Below, piece after piece: positions 6,882-17,412 of a stretch of DNA of 22,858 nt. Positions within the stretch are counted from its first letter, which is position 1. The number at the start of each line of letters is the position of its first letter. A program made the translations under genes and the position numbers. The notes under the pieces are model-generated. The model was not told where the DNA came from and made no database searches. It was given only the letters and a program-made list of their open reading frames with translations. The DNA lies in contig WION01000718.1 in NCBI GenBank assembly GCA_015039365.1, positions 1 to 22,858 of the forward strand. The letters run 5' to 3'. This DNA is from Amanita rubescens. Its lineage: Eukaryota; Basidiomycota; Agaricomycetes; Agaricales; Amanitaceae.

Positions 6882-8328
6882 ATGTCCGAACAGGCGCGCC
6901 CTGCCATGAGGCGGAAGTCTTCCGCCCAGAATCTCCTTTCTTCCTTCAAGTCGGGAAGCCCTTCTCTACAAGCCCCCGTTGGTGCCGGCAGTCTTTCATC
7001 AACAACGGGCTTAGCCATGGCCTCCGCCGTCACTCAGGCGTCCACCGCAGGGGATTTGGACACCCAGTCTCTGCAGTCGGATGGAGTGCCGAATTCTCTC
7101 GCAGGAGCTGGCAGCCCCGCCGTTGCACAGGGGGCGTCTGTTGATATTCTTCGGGATTTGGTTCATAAACGTATCATCACCCTGACTTATATCAGGAGCA
7201 TACATGAGGGGTGCGTCCGGATGTATATGAAACCCGCTAAAAGTACTGACCCCATCATAGCCGTAGCCACTGGTTTCATACGATTATGATATCATGCGCA
7301 GACTTGGATAAAACATTCAATAATAGCGACATGAGGAGGAGGTTTACATTCTCTCGCGACAATCTTTACTTCTCTTTTGACCTCGCGAATAGGTCTTTAC
7401 GTTTCACTATGCTTGGCATGTCATTGTCAAACCTGTTGGATATGAATTCTCCTCAAGACCTTCTGCGCGGTCTTACGAACATAATGAATGAATACGATCA
7501 ATCGAAGGAAGATAATGACAAGTCAAGGATGGTAAGTACATGCGGGCACGACCTGAAAGTCAGGTAATCGAGGATAGGTCAGCGCTCGACTAAGCGTTTC
7601 ATTTGGAAAAATGCAAAGAACTCTGAAGGAGGATCAGACGGATCATACTTAATGTCAATGCATATAGTATGAAAATTCGGCTAACACGTTGTCACGACCT
7701 GATATGCCTTCAGCCCTTTGTGTTGGACTACCATGAAACACTTCTTTCACTCCTTGACGTCATGTCCGAAGTGTACAACAAAATTTCTAAATTGCTAGGT
7801 CCCTCCCCATTTCCCCAATCGCAGCATTATATGGGTCCGTTAGGACCTCTGTCGCCACACCCTGGAGTATCATATTTATTCCCGGAAAGCTCTGCTTCTC
7901 AGAATCTAGGCGCTAATCCGACTCAAAACCCGGCTAGCGCTCAATTCGGGGACACCGATGTTGATAGTAGTCTATGGGGAATAGCCAATTCTTCCAATAT
8001 AGGTACCGGTCCTGCAATAGGAACTAGCAGTCATGGTAGTGCACTTGCAAACTCTCAGATGAGTAACTGGTCGGGATCTTGGGGCGACATGGTTATCAAA
8101 GCCGATAATAAAATCAAGGTATACCACACAGCGTGTCATGAGCATTACTCAATACAGTTGCAGAAAATAACGACAAGTCTATTAAAAGATTTGGATCAAC
8201 TTGCGAGGAATGGGATTAGAGAGGAATTCGCATCCTTGGATCCGCTACTGCGCAACTTGACATCTTTTGACGACCCTCCCTTGACAGCAAATGGAAAATT
8301 CGGTCCCGAATTTGATATCGTAGGGTGA
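6882..8328 (+). CDS. Conserved protein of unknown function
   Basis: Not assigned to a named family. Exons by phase and frame: 6882-7210, 7267-7341, 7393-7531, 7595-7666, 7714-8118, 8164-8328, giving 394 aa. The first ~85 residues are Ser/Ala-rich and low in complexity. Then come blocks that look conserved: VDILRDLVHKRIITLTYIR, HWFHTIMISCADLDKTFNN, MLGMSLSNLLDM, PFVLDYHETLLSLLDVMSEV, KITTSLLKDLDQLARNGI and LASLDPLLRNL-like residues near the end. The region from about 225 to 330 is Gly/Ser/Asn/Pro-rich and probably disordered. No signal peptide or membrane segment is seen. Intron 5 (8119-8163) is 45 nt and stop-free; skipping its removal would insert 15 residues between KIK and KITT. The protein looks soluble and helical, possibly a scaffold or regulator. 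Confidence 0.85.
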
Positions 8329-8540
8329 CTGGGCGGACTCTGGAGACTGGCGGACTGCGCCACGCATACATATTTGCGGCCATTTCGCATCGCCCGGCAT
8401 TCATTTTCTTACTTCACAACGATATGCACCGCATACATAATAGCTTCATCACTGATCAAAAACTTTCCCCGATGGAACAAAGAAGGTGGATTACATAATG
8501 GAAAGTTGAGTCATATGTCGGAGTTTGAATGTCGTAGGGG

Positions 8541-8548
8541 TATATAAA
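8541..8548 (+). promoter_or_regulatory. TATA box of the TBP gene
   Basis: TATATAAA, a consensus TATA element, lies 84 nt upstream of the TBP start codon. The rest of 8329-8624 shows no other recognised element. Confidence 0.6.
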
Positions 8549-8624
8549 GCCATCCTGCTGTGCGTTGACTCCTCCCTCCCCTCCGCCAACTTATTTTCCC
8601 ACGCCTTGTTAATTTTCAACGTCC

Positions 8625-9766
8625 ATGTCGTTCGCGTTACCAGCCCGCCAGGTCACCTTTGGTCGATCAAATGCACAGCAAACTCAGCCATATCAGCCAC
8701 CACAGGCGCCGGCCGCCCAGCACGGTCTTGCCTTGCCCAGTAATAACCCTTACTTGTCACAACCGTCGACGTCTGGTCTTGCGTTGCCAGGCGCATCGCC
8801 TTTGTCGCAATCACACGCACAGGCTCAGCCTCAGGCGTCACCTTCAACCCAGCAACCAGCACCCAAAGCTTCTCCAGCGGCTCTTGTCAACGGCAACGCG
8901 GTCGCAGGTCCTTCAACTTCGAGTTCTCCCGCCGCGCCTGTTGCCCCAACTCCAGCGCCACTCACTTTAGAGCAGCAGCACATCACAGCTGTGGAGGGCA
9001 TAGTACCTACGCTTCAGAATATCGTCGCAACTGTGAATCTGGATTGTAGACTTGATTTAAAAACAATTGCCTTGCATGCACGGAATGCTGAATATAACCC
9101 AAAGGTCTGTCTGGGTTGCTCCGATAATATCAGGCTGTAGAACTGCTGGTTTCGCATCATTTCAGCGCTTCGCAGCCGTCATTATGCGAATTCGAGATCC
9201 AAAAACGACTGCACTCATCTTTGCGTCGGGCAAGATGGTGGTCACAGGTGCCAAATCAGAAGATGATTCACGGCTCGCGTCGCGAAAGTACGCCAGAATA
9301 GTACAGAAACTGGGGTTCGATGCGAAGTTCTCCGAATTCAAAATTCAGAACATAGTGGGAAGTTGTGATGTAAAGTTCCCCATCCGTTTGGAAGGTCTTG
9401 CATATAGCCACGGTCAGTTCAGTAGCTACGAACCAGAAGTGAGTGCGCAATCCTGCTAATGGTTTCATTTTTTGTTGACTCCTTCACCTTCTTTAGCTAT
9501 TCCCTGGCTTGATATATCGCATGATCAAACCGAAAGTGGTGCTGTTGATCTTCGTTTCGGGCAAGATAGTTTTGACGGGCGCAAAGGTAACTCAATTTTC
9601 AGCACTTCTATTTGATGCCTTTGATTGTGCATCATCTATTGGTTGATGATTTTTACTTGTGATTCGATCTGCTGACACTGTTATCCCTCGACTGTAGATC
9701 AGAGAGGAGATATACACAGCGTTTAACACCATATATACGGTGCTGTGCGAGTTCCGAAAACCGTAA
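8625..9766 (+). CDS. TBP: TATA-box-binding protein
   Basis: General transcription factor for all three nuclear RNA polymerases; it binds and bends TATA DNA. Exons: 8625-9104, 9166-9438, 9497-9586, 9698-9766, giving 303 aa. Residues 1 to ~120 form a Gln/Pro/Ala/Ser-rich, poorly conserved N-terminus. The saddle core (about 124-303) has both direct repeats: [52 protein letters not shown], then [45 protein letters not shown] and a C-terminus EFRKP. All four DNA-intercalating phenylalanine regions appear conserved. All introns are GT-AG. Intron 3 (9587-9697) is 111 nt, the longest in the window. Confidence 0.96.
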
Positions 9767-10013
9767 TAGTGTTTCGATTCTTACCTGGACGGACTCGGTG
9801 CGCGCCGAGAGTACCAAAAGGAACTTGTTGGGAAGAAGAGATGACGGTGTAGAACGCACTCTTCTCTATCTTACGATATGATTCCCGGTTCACTTCTCTG
9901 TTTACCATAATATTATTACAATCATGTATCAAGTACATCCACCCATACAAATACATTCATTACTTAGTTGAATTACTAGCACAAGGGTGACACGTTAAAA
10001 TTACTTTCTGGGA

Positions 10014-11531
10014 ATGCCAACGTGTAATGTGTTAACCGAAGCAAAGACACAATCAATGGTTGTTTCTACCATCAACAAGCTTTACACGTATGGATGCAGA
10101 CTACTCACTGATCCAAAACTATTCTGGATTCTCGCCTCTCTGGTTGTTGTGGCGGACGCCGCCTTGACAGAACTAATCATCCAGTTTGTTCCTTGTTAGT
10201 CCCCAGCAACCTTCGTAGCAATTTTTGAATATCAACGCTATTATACTCACAGATACCCAGATTGATTGGGACACCTATATGGTGCATATAGAACTCTACT
10301 TAAAGGGCGAGACAGACTATTCGAAATTGACGGGACCAACGGGACCGCTTGTGTGAGTACCTTATAGCCCTGTAGCATAGCTTCCTTGACTACGAGTTGC
10401 AGGTATCCTGCTGGCCACGTTCACATCCATGAGTTACTTTACAAGATCACCGACTCAGGTCGCAATCTGAAGGTCGCACAACACATATTTGGGCTACTTT
10501 ACATTCTTTCCCTCCTCATGTCTTGCGCTATATACCGCCAAGCAGCGTCTGTTCCAAATTGGCTCATCCTCCTTTTGCCGCTGAGCAAACGCCTCCATTC
10601 TATCTTCGTCTTGAGGCTATTCAACGATTGCTGGGCTGTGGCAGTAAATCAACTTGCGATTTTGATGCTACAAGCCGGTTTGGATGACGCAGGTGTCTTG
10701 CTCTACGGGTACGTATGTGAACACCCTCTCTATCAAACGTTCTCAGAAACCTCCAGTGCAGCACTTTCCGTCAAGATGTCGATACTTCTTTACCTTCCTG
10801 GACTGCTTGTGATCTTGTTCAAGCGTAAAGGACTTGGTTCAACCCTCCGTTATATATTCACCATCATTTCAATACAAATGCTACTGGCCTCGAAGTTTCT
10901 GCAACAAAATGCCTGGGCATACCTGCAATCTGCATTTGATTTTGGGCGAGTTTTTCTGTATAAGTGGACGGTAAACTGGAGGTTCGTCGATGAAGAGGTG
11001 TTTCTAAGCCGTCAATGGGCTCTAGGCCTCCTTGTTGGACATGCATCCACGCTGGTTTTGTTTGGACTATTTAAATGGTGTGAAGCAGATGGCGGCGTGG
11101 CCCGAGTCTTGCAGCGTGGAATATTGCGCCCACTATCGCCAGCTAGTCCCATACCGGTAACAGCAGATGGTAAAGTTCTTTGTTTCTTTTATACAAGGCG
11201 TCTGCTCATTAAAGAAATAGATGTGACGACGATACTTTTCACTTCAAACTTGATTGGAATGCTGTTCGCCCGTTCCTTGCATTACCAATTCTACTCTTGG
11301 TATGCCCATCAGGTCCCATATCTCGTTTGGAAGACAAAATATCCTTTACTATTTAGGTAACTTTCAGTAGCTTACTTGTCTTCGTGTGGCAAGCACTGAC
11401 ACCACTGTCCTAGATTGGCTTTATTGATTACTATTGAATATGCTTGGAACACATACCCGTCTACCATAATGTCATCTAGTTTCCTTTTGCTAGCGAATGC
11501 GCTGATGGTGGCAGGAGTTTACTTCGCGTAG
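10014..11531 (+). CDS. ALG3: ALG3 dolichyl-P-mannose alpha-1,3-mannosyltransferase
   Basis: ER membrane enzyme (GT58) that adds the first dolichol-phosphate-mannose-derived mannose to Man5GlcNAc2-PP-dolichol in the ER lumen. Exons: 10014-10194, 10253-10352, 10403-10708, 10757-11169, 11221-11356, 11414-11531, giving 417 aa with many hydrophobic segments. Family blocks: [112 protein letters not shown]. Introns 3 (10709-10756, 48 nt) and 4 (11170-11220, 51 nt) are stop-free multiples of three, so unspliced reads would stay in frame; removal restores family spacing. A second in-frame ATG at 10056 is an alternative start. The 246 nt before the gene show nothing recognised. Confidence 0.94.
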
Positions 11532-11579
11532 AAAAGCCTTGTGGGGTTTAATTTTGGTATTGTTTATGCAGTGTACAAG

Positions 11580-11640
11580 AACTTGCCATATTATTACTTT
11601 TAGTAGAAAATGCCTACAAGCCTTAGAAACTTGCCATATT
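11580..11640. repeat. 13-nt direct repeat between ALG3 and the oxygenase gene
   Basis: AACTTGCCATATT occurs at 11580-11592 and again at 11628-11640, in the 137-nt gap between the two genes and close upstream of the next start codon. It could be a paired regulatory site or a small slippage duplication. Confidence 0.4.
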
Positions 11641-11668
11641 TGGACCCCTGTTTTCACGACCTACCGTC

Positions 11669-12666
11669 ATGCCAGCTACTAAACGGAAAGTAAAATCAGC
11701 TGCCAATCCCGACAACGCACCACCCTCCTTCCCGGAGGTACAGGCAAAGGTGGGGCTGTCGTGTCGTGTCGTCCTACAAGATCAGATTATTCTTATTGAT
11801 GTGTGTAATAAGACGACCTATCTGATACCCTACATAACTGAAATAGCATCTGTGATGTCAGAATTTCTTCTCTGTGATCGAATGTGCGGCCTACGTGAAG
11901 TTCATCGACGCTCTTCCATTGGAGTCTACTCCTCCTAAGAAAAGAGGCGAAGCTGAGAGGAATAACTGTAAGCAAAGCAGATCCAACTCTTGCCATGATC
12001 TTCTCACCATGTCATCACCACTTCACAATATATCATCGGCTATGCAGACCGTTTGTCGTTGACGTCCATTGAATTCGCGTCGAAGTTGCACTCGTTGCTG
12101 TTGCCACACATCCCGTCGTTCCCTCCGCCAACCTCGAGAAAAACAAGGAATCCGGCTACCTCAAGACTCCCTCACTCCTTGAACTCCAATATACGCCTAT
12201 ATAAGTATACTGCCTTGCAACACTTCGGGCAAGTTAGGTTACTATCATTCCATCAGTTTCACTGAAATGGCTCAATAAAGGCCACATTATGACGACTCCG
12301 TACAAGACAAATTGACCGGAGTGAAGTCAGAGTGGACATTACTCATTTATATATCAGGACAAGAGGATGGAGTAGAAGGCGGAGAAGTGAGTTCTCGTGT
12401 ACCTCTGACGGTGGCCCGCACATCAATAAATCACCATTTAGACAGTATTTTACGTAGAGGAGAAAAATAAGACGAGGGAGGTTATCACAGTACCGTTGAC
12501 GCGTGGAACCGCTCTTCTTCATCGGTAAGTAAATCTTACTTCGACAATAAACGCATCAATAGAAGTACGAAACTCTAGGCATGGCATGGAATGTCTTTTG
12601 CATGAGGGCTCTGTCGTTCGCAAAGGGGTAAAATATGTATTGCGATCTGATCTTATGTTCCGGTAG
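11669..12666 (+). CDS. 2OG-Fe(II) oxygenase, prolyl-4-hydroxylase-like
   Basis: Non-haem iron oxygenase of the P4H alpha-subunit type, which couples 2-oxoglutarate decarboxylation to substrate hydroxylation; the substrate is unknown. Exons: 11669-11800, 11862-11967, 12048-12228, 12281-12386, 12442-12524, 12579-12666, giving 231 aa. Iron ligands are visible: His142 and Asp144 in PHYDDS and the distal His211 in LLHEGSVV; Arg225 in KYVLRSD fits the 2OG carboxylate ligand. Other blocks: DQIILIDNFFSVIECAAYV, LTPPKKRGEAER-like PPKKRGEAER, LNSNIRLYKYT, WTLLIYISGQEDGVEGGE. Intron 3 (12229-12280) is best read as GC-AG (GCAAGT), giving HFGPHYDD; a downstream GT would add three residues. No signal peptide or membrane segment is seen. 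Its stop codon lies 48 nt before the TRAPPC10 ATG. Confidence 0.88.
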
Positions 12667-12714
12667 TTTGGCGTGATTTTGTTCCCACGAGTTTCTTATT
12701 CCTACATTAATACC

Positions 12715-15700
12715 ATGGCATCTCCGTATCCAAAACAAGTCCTCGTAACTTATTCCGCCCCGCAAGCTTTTCTAGCTTCAGGGAGCTGGAAACAAATACA
12801 CTCGTCCCTTTTGGCTCAACTCCCATTGCGGAATATTCATTGGAGAAGTAGCGGTCATGCAACCCTGAGGACAATCCAAGAATTAGATTTCACTCTTGTC
12901 CAGCTCGACAGTGTGCGCGATGAGCTGACATCTCAAATACCTGTAACAGTGCTGGAGAAGCCATTGCTGAACATATACGTTGTCACATGCGAAGTGAGTG
13001 TTGAAGCAGTTACTGTACCTCTGTTTCATGGTTTTCTTGAAGGATGCAGATGTGGAAGCTTATCGACTCGTACATAAGAAACAAGTAAAAGATTGGCTCA
13101 ACATTGTCACATCCAGGAAAAATCAGGATTGGCTATTACTTCACCTTGTTAAGCATGACGCCCGTGCTCCCGGTGGAAAACTATTTCAGTTGAAAGGCTC
13201 GGTGCTGGAGAGAATGAGAGCTGATTTCAATACGGACAAGCGTGATCGGTTAGTACTGTGCCGAATCTCGTCAACTCTGAATCTTGTCTTATGCGAGCAG
13301 TTGCATTCAGGTTATTTGGACACCAGGAAGCGAGGGAAGCGCAGCCATATGGGCCGAAATTTTGAACAAAATTAAAGACGGCTTGGTGTATGCTTTCGAT
13401 ACCGCTATTTCTCAAAGAGAAGACGAAGTTAAACGTTCGGAGAGTCAACGTCAGATGCCAGGATGGAACTTTTGCACATTCTTCATCCTTAAAGTAAGTT
13501 CTGCGTCCAGATCTGCATTCACCTGGAATAACTCGGGCATAGGAAAGTCTATCAAACTCTTTCGAGGGAATGAACCTATTCGAAGAAGCCTTATTACATT
13601 ACAATGAATTAGAAGAAATCTTTGCACACGTCCTGAAGGAGAAAAACCTCTCATGGTTCGGGAGTCTTATCACACCTCACCAAACAGACGATACTTCGCC
13701 GTTGCTTTCGCATACAAAGAAACCTTATCGGGACCTGATACTCGCCAACAATATTTCTGTATTTGATCTGCGTATATACCTCTTGGCACGCTGTTGTGGA
13801 CTTTTAGCCATGTTAGGGAAAATTAGTGAAGCTGCACGAAATGCAAAAACATTCTTGGTCACCTTCTCTAGGCAATTGCGTGGAATCGAGGTAAGAGACG
13901 CTAATTTTTATACCTGTATCCCCTCCACCTAAGTTCCAAAAGACGACATTACCGGCATTTTTCGTCGAGTCGTGGCTATATAACTCTGCCTTAAGCGTGG
14001 TCGACCAATGCGATGAATGGACATTTGCTAGCGAGACGGAGGAATCCCAGCTATTGGGTTATTACGCTATCAAGGGTGAGTTGTTGGAACTTGCTCAAAT
14101 CCAGGTATATCTTTCTTTGCTTTTAACTTCAATGATTAGAATCTAACCACGCGAATTTGAAATTTAAGCTTAATCTGATAGGTACTAAAACGACCCATCT
14201 ACCTCCACGCGCACCATTTCTAATGGGTCCGCAAAACGACGGTTCTGTTGATTTGACCCAATCGATTAGCAACCCCGATGTCCGCGCATGCATTGACGAT
14301 TCAGAGTTCTTCTATGATCTGTATATCCGAATCACGAATCGAGCCATTGAGATGTACGCCCGATCAAAGCGTCGCAAATTTGCGTTAAAGCTCCATGAAA
14401 CTTTGGCGGCTCTCGATGTGTAAGATTTCTCTTATAAAATATTTGATTGAGTTACCATTTCAATTTAGCCACCGCGGTCGGCTTGCATCAGCTCTCGCTA
14501 CATACTCTTCTCTCCCAGCCCATTATGCGCCTTACATGTGGTTTTCCCTGGAATCATTTGCCTTACTACGAGCGCTTGATATCCATTCCGAATTGCAGCA
14601 GACGAAGGGTACTGAATGGATTCATATTCTCCTCGGTTTCCTAAAGACCTCCGTTGAATGCCCAGAAGTTGAATCGCTGATCAACAAAAGTGACCGTATC
14701 GAATTCATCTCATCCCTACTTCAATCCCTCAAAATCGTCTCATCCACGTTAGAAACAGGTGATTGATATTTCCTCCGTGACTTCTAAACTTATCTCTGGT
14801 TTTAGACTTAGTACACCCAGACCACCCTGCTCTAACTGTCAAGGTTACGGATTGTGTCAGGCTAGCTGGCTATGAGGATGGTGTGCTTTTGGATATCATT
14901 GTCCACAACCATCTGCCTTGCGTATGGAGTTTTTTATTCTTGCGTTTCACACACAGATGATATGGATCATAGAGCGTGCCAGTCGATGAAGTTGTTGTCT
15001 CTGCATCTGGTAGGGACGTGGAGTACGTCTTATTAACCGCAAGAGTCGACCAACTTGCCACCGGTAAAACAATCTTGACGTTATTCTGTCCCTGTGAGTA
15101 GCGAGGTGGTGTCTCTTCATCCGGCTTCACATCGATTAGGTGTCCTGTCCCGGAACCTATGTGCTTGACTCATGTCAAATAAGAATCGGACGTCTCAAGC
15201 TCCAATGGTCGTATAAAAGACAGAGCCAAAGGGGCCTGCATCCTGGACAGATGCCTATTCTCGTCCACGTGCCGCCGGATCCTCTTTCTCTTGACATACA
15301 AATTCACCAACCTTCGCATAGTAAGACCAATAATGAAAGTCTCTTACTACGATTGACGAGTTTAAATCATCAGTCAAACTTGGTCATCCGCCTTCGCTGC
15401 TGGCTATCATTTCGACCGGCCGGAACCACATCCAAAACTTAGTGTTAAAACTAGCAGCTACAGGCATTAACTTCCAATTCCAAAATGCAACCGACCCGGA
15501 AGGTTTCCTCATAATATTCTATTTTGTAAATGAAAACTCATGGGCAGCCACGTAGGCAAAAACATTGCTACACTCGCAGACGATAGTGTTGTGTATGCAG
15601 ACATAGCGACTGATACTACGCTTATGCTTCAAGTACCTTATAATGGGGATTCGCTTTCTCATATTCTGGTCAGTTTTTGAAGTCAGTATCGGAGAACTCG

Positions 15701-17184
15701 TCCAACATCAAACACAGAAAGTCTCGGTTGACCTGCGTTACACTACAACATCAGAACCCAGCGTTTCCAGAACATTGCGTTCGACCCGCACCTTAATGAC
15801 TGCCTTGCCATTTTCTGTGAACGTGGAAGACTTTTTCCGTGGTAAAAGGTATATCTCTCAATGCTAATTGCAGTACCCATTGATCCGGCATGCAGCCTAA
15901 TCAGCAAATTCACAATCTCTACTGTAACTCATCAACATGTCCGGATTGCTTCTGTAAGACTAGAAGGACCTCCGGAACTCCCCAATCTCAGAGTAACGTC
16001 TCGCCCGGCGAGACAAGGTGTCATGGTACGTAGTATTTTTTGGTCCAAGTTTAATCGTAACTTAACCTGCCTCAGACTATACGACCAGGGCAACCGATCC
16101 ATTCGTTGTTTCGTTTGGACTGCGATGAGGGCCCAGGTTCGTTTTGCAAAAAGAGAATTTGGTGTGATACTGATAGCAGGTTCAAAGTGCGCGAACCGTT
16201 AACTCTCGTTGTACAATATCGTATGTTGCGCGAAGGTAATTCTTGCACGTAGTTTGAGGTTTTAAGCTTATGACCTGGCTAGAGGTTGAAGAACTTGTCC
16301 AGATCGCTGTGAAAGGTTCCCTTCAGACCATGTCGACTACAGCGTATCCGGACGATCGCGCGACAGCGGTGAAGAAACTGGTCGAGGCATTAGAGGGAGA
16401 CGCTAGCTGGGTAGAGTTATATGAAATAACCGGAGAGGTCCTTGTTCCCGGATTTCACGACGAACAAAGTAATACCTTACTAGTGTCCGCGAAGAAGGTG
16501 AGCAAGTGTACCAAATTGCTACCCTCGGCTTCACGTGCTTGAAGAGCTTGGAAAACCATCGACATTCTGCCCAGCCGGATGGCACTTGGAGAATAATGAA
16601 GATTCCTGTCGACGTACCACAGATGCACGTGAGGTTACTCCTTAAGCTTTTCAGGATGTCTGTGATGACGACGACGTTGTCTTTCTTTAAGGTCGTTGCT
16701 GCTGCATGCATAAGAATCCATGATTCTGAAACGGGACTTATTGGCCAGCGAACTTTATACGCTGGACAGCCAATTCATGCCAATCTCTCCATTCACACAT
16801 CGTTTCATTGGGGAAGTGAAAAACTTCCGGAGTATGCAATGCGATTTGACATTGAAGAGCATGTCAAAGATTGGTTGATAAGTGGTCATAAGCGAGGCGA
16901 TTTCGTCGCAAAGGCATGTCTGAGTTTCGATTATGGCCGCTTCCTGACCATGGTTATAGGACGGAGAGACTTTCAACGTGCCGATAACAATGATAGCGCT
17001 ACATCATGGTGAACTTTTTCTACCTAAAGTCACTGTGATCACGCTTCCGACCTCCGGCGAGACGACTATGGGTTCTCCTTACGTCCCTAGTATAGATACA
17101 CACCAAGTACACGGCGCAGAGAAGATACTTGTCCTCCCACGAGGAGGAAAAAGTACATTCGTTGTTGGGATGGGTCCCTCATAG
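12715..17184 (+). CDS. TRS130: TRAPP II complex subunit TRAPPC10/Trs130
   Basis: Large subunit of the TRAPP II tethering/GEF complex acting on Rab11/Ypt31-type GTPases at the late Golgi. About 1,174 aa in 20 exons: 12715-12993, 13043-13248, 13301-13493, 13543-13890, 13934-14104, 14169-14419, 14469-14758, 14806-14921, 14973-15093, 15140-15320, 15374-15502, 15556-15668, 15718-15848, 15896-16025, 16076-16140, 16180-16235, 16283-16497, 16545-16628, 16692-16913, 16960-17184. Family blocks: VHKKQVKDWLNIV, WTPGSEGSAAIWAEIL, LFEEALLHYNELEEIF, FFVESWLYNSALSVV, NVEDFFRGK, REPLTLVVQYRMLRE, IPVDVPQMH, FHWGSE and a beta-rich C-terminal part ending ALHHGEL and VLPRGG. Exon 9 ends one nucleotide out of phase with exon 10 (see findings). 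Intron 15 is only 39 nt, and intron 19 (16914-16959) has a GC donor. Confidence 0.9.
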
Positions 17185-17229
17185 CTGGTGTTGATTAGAT
17201 TTCGCTAAAAGTGATACATGTTCATGGGG

Positions 17230-17235
17230 AAAAAA
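17230..17235 (-). terminator. RNA polymerase III terminator
   Basis: Six A residues on the plus strand give TTTTTT on the tRNA-coding strand, starting 2 nt past the mature 3' end of the tRNA gene. Confidence 0.8.
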
Positions 17236-17237
17236 TT

Positions 17238-17334
17238 CGTCACCTGAGCGATTCGAACACTCGCGGGCAAAGCCCAACCGCTGGCAGCTATCATAAATAG
17301 CAGGCGATCCCGTTAACCACTCCGGCAAAGTGAC
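17238..17334 (-). tRNA. tRNA-Ser(GCU) with a 15-nt intron
   Basis: Reads AGC/AGU serine codons. The acceptor stem GTCACTT pairs with AGGTGAC (one G-T pair), followed by discriminator G. Anticodon stem ATCGC pairs with GCGGT; the loop CT-GCT-A puts anticodon GCT at 17301-17299. The intron (TTTATGATAGCTGCC, 17297-17283) begins one nucleotide after the anticodon, the canonical site. The long variable arm GGGC-TTT-GCCC is typical of serine tRNAs, and the T arm is GAGTG-TTCGAAT-CGCTC. The internal A box begins at TGCCGGAGTGG and the B box is GTTCGAATC. It lies 53 nt past the TRAPPC10 stop, on the opposite strand. Confidence 0.93.
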
Positions 17335-17412
17335 TTAACTGATCGTTCACAGATGATTTTATCTAAATGCTTTTACGTACAAAGTATGTATTATTTATTC
17401 TTCAATTCCTAA

